Assembly: GCA_045531755.1 (NCBI GenBank)
Contig: JAZSEP010000100.1
Coordinates: 1 to 11,024, forward strand
Source of the DNA: UBA11540 sp045531755
GTDB taxonomy: Bacteria; Bacillota; Clostridia; Oscillospirales; Ruminococcaceae
Length of the DNA stretch: 11,024 nucleotides
Direction: 5' to 3'
Positions 6,268-11,024 of the stretch are shown in pieces. The position numbers and the translations under genes were made by a program. The notes under the pieces were generated by a model that saw only the letters and a program-made list of their open reading frames with translations, was not told the DNA's origin and searched no databases. Every line of letters begins with the position of its first letter. The first letter of the stretch is position 1.

Positions 6268-6297
6268 TTGCATTAGCGGTGCATTATTTGGTATACT
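6268..6297 (+). promoter_or_regulatory. Candidate promoter of the transporter-glycosidase operon
   Basis: TTGCAT (6268-6273), an 18-base spacer and TATACT (6292-6297) lie directly after the tspO terminator and would start RNA near 6304, about 25 bases before the transporter ATG. No operator-like palindrome is apparent around it. Confidence 0.5.
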
Positions 6298-6328
6298 TGA
6301 AGCAGAACGATACGGAAATGGTGATGAA

Positions 6329-7636
6329 ATGAAAAAGGGTAAACTTTCTCCGCGCTTTTGGACAGCTCTGATAATCTTCGGTCTTACAGGACAGATTGCT
6401 TGGGTTGTCGAAAATATGTATTTCAACGTCTTTATCTACAAGATGTTTCAGGCAAGCCCTGAAGACATCTCTGCTATGGTTATGGCTTCGGCTGTTGCGG
6501 CGACCCTGACCACAGTTTTTATCGGCGCACTTTCGGACAAGGTGGGAAAGCGAAAGCTTTTCATCTGCGGCGGATATATCCTTTGGGGAATATCTATAGC
6601 AAGCTTTGCTTTAATACGTGTTGACGTTATCAGTGCCATGTTCCCGATGACAGCCTCTGCGGCCTCTATCGGTGTTTCTCTGGTTATCATTATGGACTGC
6701 GTTATGACGTTTTTTGGCTCGTCGGCAAACGACGCTTGCTTTAACGCGTGGCTCACCGACGAAACTCAAAACTCGGGCAGAGGTGCCGCGGAGGGCATTA
6801 ACGCGATGATGCCGCTTGTGGCTATTCTTGCAGTTTTCGGCGGATTTATGGCTTTTGATCTGGACAAGTCGGAAAGCTGGACCGCAATATTTTTGATAAT
6901 CGGCATCACGGTTATCGTCATTGGCGTTCTCGGTCTGTTTCTCATCAAGGAAAGTGTTGAAAAGCTTCCCGAAAACAGTAGTTTTTTCAAGAACATTATC
7001 TACGGCTTCAGACCCTCTGTAATAAAATCAAACGGTATGCTCTACATAACCTTCTTGGGCTTTGCGGTGTTTGGGATTTCGATACAAATCTTTATGCCGT
7101 ACCTCATCCTGTACTACAACGTTTCACTCAAAATGGACGATTACGTTTTGATTATGGCTCCCGCGATAATCATAGCTTCGGTCGTAACCGCCTTCTACGG
7201 CAGGGTGTATGACAGAGTGGGCTTTGGCGCTTCTGTTGTTCCCGCTCTTGTTGCTCTTTGCACGGGATACATTGTTCTGTTTTTCTGCAAGGACACAGCT
7301 TTCGTATTTATCGGTTCGCTTTTGATGATGTGCGGATATCTGAGCGGTTCTGCGGTTTTTGGTGCTATGATACGTGACCGGACTCCCGTTGGAAAAGCAG
7401 GAATGTTCCAAGGGTTGAGAATCTTTTCACAGGTACTGATTCCGGGTGTTATCGGCCCTGCAATCGGTGCGGCGGTACTCAAAAACGCAGAGATGATTGT
7501 AAACGACGACGGAACGAGCTCGTTTATCCCCAACGAAAATATCTTTTTAGCGGCACTTATCGCAATAGCAGGTCTTGCGGTTGTTCTTGTTCCTCAGTTT
7601 ATTTTGCTTAAAAAGGAGAACGCAGATGAGCGTTAG
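6329..7636 (+). CDS. Major facilitator superfamily transporter, probable sugar/glycoside symporter
   Basis: A 435-residue integral membrane protein with about 12 hydrophobic segments. The MFS motif A lies after the second helix as GALSDKVGKRKLF (residues 66-78), and a related GRVYDRVGFG appears in the second half. The DKVGKRK loop and general spacing recall glycoside-pentoside-hexuronide cation symporters, but that subfamily is a guess. ATG 6329 is chosen because the frame upstream runs through tspO and its terminator; its ribosome-binding site is weak (GGTGAT only 3 bases before the ATG). The end overlaps the downstream glycosidase by 11 bases, so the two are one operon, which points to an oligosaccharide or glycoside as cargo. 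The substrate cannot be read from the sequence. Confidence 0.88.
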   Translation: MKKGKLSPRFWTALIIFGLTGQIAWVVENMYFNVFIYKMFQASPEDISAMVMASAVAATLTTVFIGALSDKVGKRKLFICGGYILWGISIASFALIRVDVISAMFPMTASAASIGVSLVIIMDCVMTFFGSSANDACFNAWLTDETQNSGRGAAEGINAMMPLVAILAVFGGFMAFDLDKSESWTAIFLIIGITVIVIGVLGLFLIKESVEKLPENSSFFKNIIYGFRPSVIKSNGMLYITFLGFAVFGISIQIFMPYLILYYNVSLKMDDYVLIMAPAIIIASVVTAFYGRVYDRVGFGASVVPALVALCTGYIVLFFCKDTAFVFIGSLLMMCGYLSGSAVFGAMIRDRTPVGKAGMFQGLRIFSQVLIPGVIGPAIGAAVLKNAEMIVNDDGTSSFIPNENIFLAALIAIAGLAVVLVPQFILLKKENADER

Positions 7637-9311
7637 ACTTTATACAAAAGAAGGTAAAAATCTGTCTGCTCAGCCGTGGAACGTCTATCCGCGTCCGCAG
7701 ATGAAAAGGGATTCTTTTCTTTGTCTAAACGGCGAGTGGGATTTTGCCGTAAATGAAAGGGTGTATACCCACAAAATACTTGTCCCCTTTGCTCCAGAAT
7801 CGATTCTTTCGGGAATTGAAGAGGTGTTTTCGGACTACGACACTCTTTGGTACAGAAGAGAGTTTGAAATCCCAAAGGATTTTATAAAGGACCGTGTGAT
7901 TTTGCATTTCGGCGCCGTTGACCAGAAGACCGAAGTGTTTGTAAACGGGGCTTTTGTGGGGCATCACGCGGGCGGATATCTCCCCTTTTACTTTGACATA
8001 ACCGACCTTTTGAAAGAGAAAAACGTCCTTGAGGTTTCGGTTTCGGACACACTTTGCGACTTTGTCCTGCCATACGGAAAGCAGTGCAGAAAGCGCGGGG
8101 GTATGTGGTACACTCCTGTGACGGGCATCTGGCAGACGGTGTGGCTTGAAAGTGTACCTGAAAGCTACGTTCAAAGGCTGAAGACAGACGTCACCGAGAG
8201 CGGTGCTGTTATACGTATTTTCGGAGCGGACAGTGGCATAGTAACCGTCAGAATGCCTGATGGAGAGTGCGAATTTCCCGTTATCGACGGAACTGCAAAA
8301 ATCGACGTTGAAAGCCCAAGGTTATGGTCGCCCGAAGACCCCTATCTCTACTATTTTACGGTTGACACGGGTTGTGACAAGGTGGAGTCGTATTTTGCTC
8401 TGCGAACCCTGGAAATTCGTGAGATTGACGGAATAAGGCGTCTTTGTCTAAACGGCAAACCATACTTTTTCCACGGTCTTTTAGACCAAGGATATTGGAG
8501 TGACGGGTTGTTCACCCCCGCTACAGAAAAAGGATTTGAGGACGATATTTTGGCAATGAAGGCTCTCGGCTTTAATATGCTGAGAAAGCACATAAAGATT
8601 GAGCCCGAGCAGTTTTATTATGACTGTGACAGGCTCGGCATGGTAGTATTTCAGGATATGGTGAACAATGGAAGATACTCCTTCTTCAGAGATACTGCAC
8701 TACCTACCGTTTTCCTCAAAAAGCTTGACGACAGGCTTTTGCACCGCGACAAAGAAACGAGAAGGCAGTTTGAGCTTTCTATGTGCGAAACGGTCGAGCA
8801 TCTGTACAACCACCCTTGCATATGCTACTGGACTATATTCAACGAGGGCTGGGGACAGTTTTGTTCAAGTCTGATGTACCGAAAGCTCCGTGAGCTTGAC
8901 AGCACGAGATTTATCGACTCGGCTTCGGGCTGGTTTTCCGGCGGAGAAACCGACGTTGACAGCAAGCACGTCTATTTCAAAAAGGTCAAGCTTGCGGCAT
9001 GCAAAAAGCCCCTTGTTCTATCGGAATTCGGCGGGTATTCCTACAAGCCCGAGGGACACGTTTTCAACACCGAAAAAACCTACGGTTACGGAAAGTTTGA
9101 GAGCCGCGAGGAGTTTGTTTCGGCTTTCAGAAGCCTCTATGAAAACGAGGTGCTTCCGTTAGTGGAAAAAGGGTTGTGCGCGGCGGTATATACTCAGGTT
9201 TCCGACGTTGAGGACGAAACAAACGGACTACTAAGTTTCGACCGAGAAATACAAAAGATTTTACCCGAAGAATTTGTTGATATTTCAAAGAAAATGTGCG
9301 AACTATTATAG
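7626..9311 (+). CDS. Glycoside hydrolase family 2 protein (beta-galactosidase/beta-glucuronidase-like)
   Basis: A 561-residue cytoplasmic enzyme without signal peptide that should hydrolyse a beta-glycoside imported by the transporter before it. It has the GH2 order: N-terminal sugar-binding jelly roll (about 30-175; NGEWDF, WYRREFEIP, VFVNGAFVGHHAGGYLPF, GGMWYTPVTGIWQTVWLE), an Ig-like domain (about 176-270) and a TIM barrel. The acid/base glutamate is Glu407 in FNEGW and the nucleophile is Glu467 in LSEFGG. The usual GVNRHE-type motif at the barrel entrance is replaced by HGLLDQGYWSDG, a variant of a GH2 subgroup with uncertain specificity. ATG 7626 has AAGGAG at 7 bases spacing and overlaps the transporter end by 11 bases. 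The specific substrate is not assigned. Confidence 0.9.
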   Translation: MSVRLYTKEGKNLSAQPWNVYPRPQMKRDSFLCLNGEWDFAVNERVYTHKILVPFAPESILSGIEEVFSDYDTLWYRREFEIPKDFIKDRVILHFGAVDQKTEVFVNGAFVGHHAGGYLPFYFDITDLLKEKNVLEVSVSDTLCDFVLPYGKQCRKRGGMWYTPVTGIWQTVWLESVPESYVQRLKTDVTESGAVIRIFGADSGIVTVRMPDGECEFPVIDGTAKIDVESPRLWSPEDPYLYYFTVDTGCDKVESYFALRTLEIREIDGIRRLCLNGKPYFFHGLLDQGYWSDGLFTPATEKGFEDDILAMKALGFNMLRKHIKIEPEQFYYDCDRLGMVVFQDMVNNGRYSFFRDTALPTVFLKKLDDRLLHRDKETRRQFELSMCETVEHLYNHPCICYWTIFNEGWGQFCSSLMYRKLRELDSTRFIDSASGWFSGGETDVDSKHVYFKKVKLAACKKPLVLSEFGGYSYKPEGHVFNTEKTYGYGKFESREEFVSAFRSLYENEVLPLVEKGLCAAVYTQVSDVEDETNGLLSFDREIQKILPEEFVDISKKMCELL

Positions 9312-9332
9312 CAAATTGTTCCCTTAAACGTT

Positions 9333-9365
9333 AAAAGGATGTGTAGAAATTCTACACATCCTTTT
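9333..9365. terminator. Bidirectional terminator between the GH2 gene and the dockerin gene
   Basis: AAAAGGATGTGTAG (9333-9346) and CTACACATCCTTTT (9352-9365) form a perfect 14-bp stem around AAATT. The stem's own A4/T4 ends give a U-run in both directions, so it can end the GH2 operon and the convergent minus-strand gene. It lies 21 bases after the GH2 stop and 28 bases after the dockerin gene stop. Confidence 0.85.
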
Positions 9366-9393
9366 GTTTGTTCGATGGTGGGTTTTGGGCCAA

Positions 9394-11024
9394 CTATTTA
9401 AGCTCGACGTCCCAGTCGTTGAGGTAACGGCGGAGGATTCCAAGGTCTTTGTTGTTAACCTTGCCGTCGCGGTTGACGTCGGCTGCGAGCTCAACAATGT
9501 CTACTTCCCAATCGTTGAGCCAGCGGCGAAGCACGCCAAGGTCCTTGTTGTTGACCACGCCGTCGTTGTTGATGTCGCCCGAAACGTACTCGACCACTGT
9601 GACCGCTGAGTTTTCAACCGCAAAGCCTACGTTGTTCATGCCGTAGTCATATACGTCCTCGGGGTCGTAGGTTACGGTGATTTCGGTGGTTCCTGCCTTT
9701 GCGGTGTCCTTTACTTTGAAGGTCAGAAGTGCGACCGTGCCGTTTGTGGTGTTGTTGTCGCTCAAAACGTCTTCCCAAAGTACTGAAATCGGGTTGTTTG
9801 TGACAGCACCAAAGGAGGTGCCTGCAAAGTCTTTTTCCTCGATGCTTACAAGCTCGAGAACCTCTGCGTCGTAGCCTATCTTGAGCTTCAAGCTTACGAT
9901 ACCCACGTTGTTCCTTGTGGAAACGGCTACCGTGAAGGTCTTTCCTACCGTTGCAGTCGTGTCTTCAACTGTGAAGGTTGGGGCATAGGGGTCTCCGACG
10001 TCTCTTGTTTCTCCGCACTCGTTGCAGGTTGCATCATACTCGTTGTCATATACGTGAGCATTAGCTTCTCGAAGCGCACCGCAAACGTTACAGTTTGTAT
10101 CGCAAGCGTTATCGTAGGTGTGGTCTGTCTCGCGAACTGTTCCACACTCGTTACAATCTGCGTCGCAGTCGTTGTCATATACGTGGTCGCCAACCTCACG
10201 GGTTGCGCCGCAGACGTTACACTCTGTATCGCAGGCGTTGTCGTAGGTGTGTTCTATCTCGCGAACTATTCCGCACTCGTTACAATCTACATCGCAGGTA
10301 TTGTCATAGGTGTGGTCGGGAACTTCCCTCGTATCACCGCATTCATTACAATCTGTGTCGCAAGCGTTGTCGTACTTATGAGTTATTGTGCGAATCGCTC
10401 CGCATTCATTACAGCCTGTATCACAATCGTTGTCGTAGATATGGTCGGAAACTTCTCTCATATCACCGCATTCATTACAATCTGCGTCGCAAGCATTGTC
10501 ATATACGTGGTCGCCAACCTCGCGGATTGCGCCACATACGTTACATTCTGTATCACAGGCGTTATCGTAGGTGTGGTTTCCTTCACCGCAGAAATTATAG
10601 TGCCAGGTCGCATTTGTAAGATTGGTGTTGCCAGAGCCTATAGAAATTTGTTGTTTTTGAGTTTCTGTGCCTGTGTAGTAAACGTTGGTGAGGGAGGAGC
10701 AATTTCTAAACGCTTCGTCTCCTATTGTGGTTACGCTGTCAGGGATGGTGATGCTGGTGAGGGAGGTGCAATATCTAAACGCATAGCTACCTATCGAGGT
10801 TACACTGTCGGGGATGGTGATGCTTGTGAGAGAGGTGCACCAATAGAACGCCCTATCTCCTATGCTCGTTACGCCATCAGGTATCGTTATACTTGTTAAA
10901 GAACTACAACCAAAGAACGCACTATCTCCTATACTCGTTACGCCATCAGGTATCGTTATACTCGTTAAGGAATCGCAATGAGAAAACGCACTCCTTCCTA
11001 TATCCGTTACACTATCAGGTATCG
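9394..11024 (-). CDS. Modular extracellular protein: LRR, Cys-rich repeats, cohesin, dockerin (5' end outside window)
   Basis: The reading frame is open from the window edge to the TAA at 9394-9396, so only the last 542 or so residues are seen and no start or signal peptide can be judged. Domain order from N to C: BspA-like leucine-rich repeats with their C-terminal cap, nine Cys/Asp/His-rich tandem repeats, a cohesin domain and a two-repeat dockerin at the very C-terminus. BspA-like LRRs are known from surface and secreted proteins; dockerins plug into cohesins of scaffold proteins. A protein with both would act as an adaptor, docking on one partner while receiving another. No sortase motif or membrane anchor follows the dockerin, so surface attachment would be through a cohesin. 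An internal ATG at 10461 should not be read as the start, because it lies within the Cys-rich array. The gene converges with the GH2 operon. Confidence 0.9.
   Translation of the reverse strand, partial: IPDSVTDIGRSAFSHCDSLTSITIPDGVTSIGDSAFFGCSSLTSITIPDGVTSIGDRAFYWCTSLTSITIPDSVTSIGSYAFRYCTSLTSITIPDSVTTIGDEAFRNCSSLTNVYYTGTETQKQQISIGSGNTNLTNATWHYNFCGEGNHTYDNACDTECNVCGAIREVGDHVYDNACDADCNECGDMREVSDHIYDNDCDTGCNECGAIRTITHKYDNACDTDCNECGDTREVPDHTYDNTCDVDCNECGIVREIEHTYDNACDTECNVCGATREVGDHVYDNDCDADCNECGTVRETDHTYDNACDTNCNVCGALREANAHVYDNEYDATCNECGETRDVGDPYAPTFTVEDTTATVGKTFTVAVSTRNNVGIVSLKLKIGYDAEVLELVSIEEKDFAGTSFGAVTNNPISVLWEDVLSDNNTTNGTVALLTFKVKDTAKAGTTEITVTYDPEDVYDYGMNNVGFAVENSAVTVVEYVSGDINNDGVVNNKDLGVLRRWLNDWEVDIVELAADVNRDGKVNNKDLGILRRYLNDWDVELK
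9397..9579 (-). other. Dockerin domain, two calcium-binding repeats
   Basis: The last 61 residues hold two F-hand repeats, GDINNDGVVNNKDLGVLRRW and ADVNRDGKVNNKDLGILRRY, each with the Asp/Asn ligands at positions 1, 3, 5 and 12 of a calcium loop and a following helix that ends in LNDW. The near-identical pair gives the internal symmetry known for dockerins. The NNKDL plus LNDWDVE style resembles dockerins of Ruminococcus relatives. It should bind a cohesin elsewhere in the genome or on the cell surface. Confidence 0.92.
9580..9984 (-). other. Cohesin domain
   Basis: About 135 residues between the Cys-rich array and the dockerin read as a cohesin beta-sandwich: APTFTVEDTTATVGKTFTVA, then NNVGIVSLKLKIGYDAEVLE, a PISVLWEDV strand, NNTTNGTVALLTFKVKDTAK and AGTTEITVTYDPEDVYDYG, ending in ENSAVTVVEY. 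The NN-x-GI, GYD-x-x-VL-x-L and NG-x-x-x-LTFKVKD-x-AKAGT elements are the expected landmarks. Whether it still binds a dockerin, and which, cannot be told from sequence. Confidence 0.85.
9991..10575 (-). repeat. Nine tandem Cys/Asp/His-rich repeats of 21-22 residues (63 or 66 bp)
   Basis: Consensus H-x-Y-D-N-x-C-D-x-x-C-N-x-C-G-x-x-R-E followed by 2-4 residues. Unit lengths from the N-terminal side are 22, 22, 21, 22, 21, 22, 21, 22 and 22 residues. Every unit has His, C-x3-C-x2-C and Asp/Asn at fixed places except the last, where the first Cys is Tyr (YDNEYDATC). Units ending in NVCG are usually followed by units ending in NECG, so the array partly repeats in pairs. The Cys/His/Asp pattern suggests metal binding or disulfide-stapled modules; I cannot assign a named family. 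Confidence 0.9.
10576..10695 (-). other. C-terminal cap of the LRR array and linker
   Basis: About 40 residues starting SLTNVYYTGTETQKQQISIG and ending ATWHYNFCGEGN. A segment of this kind (VYYTGT, then IG-x-x-N, then ATWHYN) commonly closes BspA-like repeat arrays in gut Firmicutes. It joins the LRRs to the Cys-rich array. Confidence 0.7.
10696..11022 (-). repeat. BspA-like leucine-rich repeats, 23 residues (69 bp) each
   Basis: Four complete units (10696-10971) and one partial unit at the window edge follow SLTSITIPD-[SG]-VTSIG-x-x-AF-x-x-C-[ST]. This is the LRR_5/BspA type, which forms a curved solenoid often involved in binding proteins or host and bacterial surfaces. The array clearly continues past the window edge, so its full length is unknown. 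Confidence 0.93.

Noticed and set aside
6065..6328. Upstream extension of the transporter frame into tspO
   Set aside because: The extension runs out of frame through tspO and its terminator. The ATG at 6329 gives a normal MFS N-terminus.
7725..8174. Minus-strand open frame of 149 codons inside the GH2 gene
   Set aside because: It is a shadow of strongly conserved GH2 coding sequence with no ribosome-binding site or recognisable motif.
10459..10461. ATG at 10461 as the start of the dockerin protein
   Set aside because: The frame continues upstream with two more Cys-rich units, the LRR cap and the LRRs up to the window edge, and no ribosome-binding site precedes this ATG.
9991..10575. Regular 63-66 bp periodicity that could suggest a CRISPR array or non-coding satellite
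   Set aside because: The period is a multiple of three, the whole unit is conserved rather than alternating repeat and unique spacer, and it encodes a consistent protein motif.
10054..10899. Long plus-strand open frame (281 codons) across the Cys-rich and LRR repeats
   Set aside because: It is antisense to a frame with unmistakable LRR, Cys-rich, cohesin and dockerin sequences. The repeats simply lack stops in that register, and the translation is a low-complexity Val/Ile/Ala string without a ribosome-binding site.

Overview
The window looks like the chromosome of an anaerobic gut-type Firmicute, most likely a Clostridia member of the Ruminococcaceae/Oscillospiraceae kind. This rests on strong GGAGG ribosome-binding sites, moderate GC, an XRE regulator with the Firmicutes-style SCDYLLG helix end, and above all a secreted-type protein that combines BspA-like leucine-rich repeats, a cohesin and a Ruminococcus-style dockerin. 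Genus is inference; no rRNA or marker gene is present.

Region 1 (1-2929, + strand) is the distal half of a de novo pyrimidine operon in the order pyrD (3' end only), pyrF, pyrE, pyrB, pyrI. Genes overlap or are tightly spaced and the operon ends in a strong hairpin terminator. Together they cover aspartate transcarbamoylation (PyrB with the zinc-binding regulatory chain PyrI), dihydroorotate oxidation (PyrD), orotate phosphoribosylation (PyrE) and OMP decarboxylation (PyrF). carAB, pyrC and pyrK are not visible and may lie upstream.

Region 2 (2919-4710, - strand) is a three-gene set: a histidine-phosphatase-superfamily enzyme, a multi-pass membrane protein resembling DUF975, and a small membrane-anchored protein of unknown function. 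The last gene has its Shine-Dalgarno sequence mirrored by a perfect 9-base complement just after the stop codon of the gene before it, which suggests translational coupling through an mRNA hairpin.

Region 3 (4711-6266) holds a divergent intergenic region with a perfect 13-bp inverted repeat, two good sigma-A-type promoters and a hairpin, followed by an XRE-type regulator and a TspO/MBR membrane protein, each closed by its own terminator.

Region 4 (6268-9365, + strand) is a small sugar-utilisation operon: a major facilitator transporter overlapped by a cytoplasmic family 2 glycoside hydrolase. The likely scheme is uptake of an oligosaccharide or glycoside followed by intracellular hydrolysis.

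Region 5 (9394-11024, - strand, 5' end outside the window) is the most unusual part: the C-terminal 541 or so residues of a modular extracellular protein with BspA-like LRRs, nine tandem Cys/Asp/His-rich 21-22-residue repeats, a cohesin domain and a C-terminal dockerin. Having both a cohesin and a dockerin makes it a candidate adaptor in a cellulosome-like complex. The Cys-rich repeat is a domain I cannot assign to a named family.
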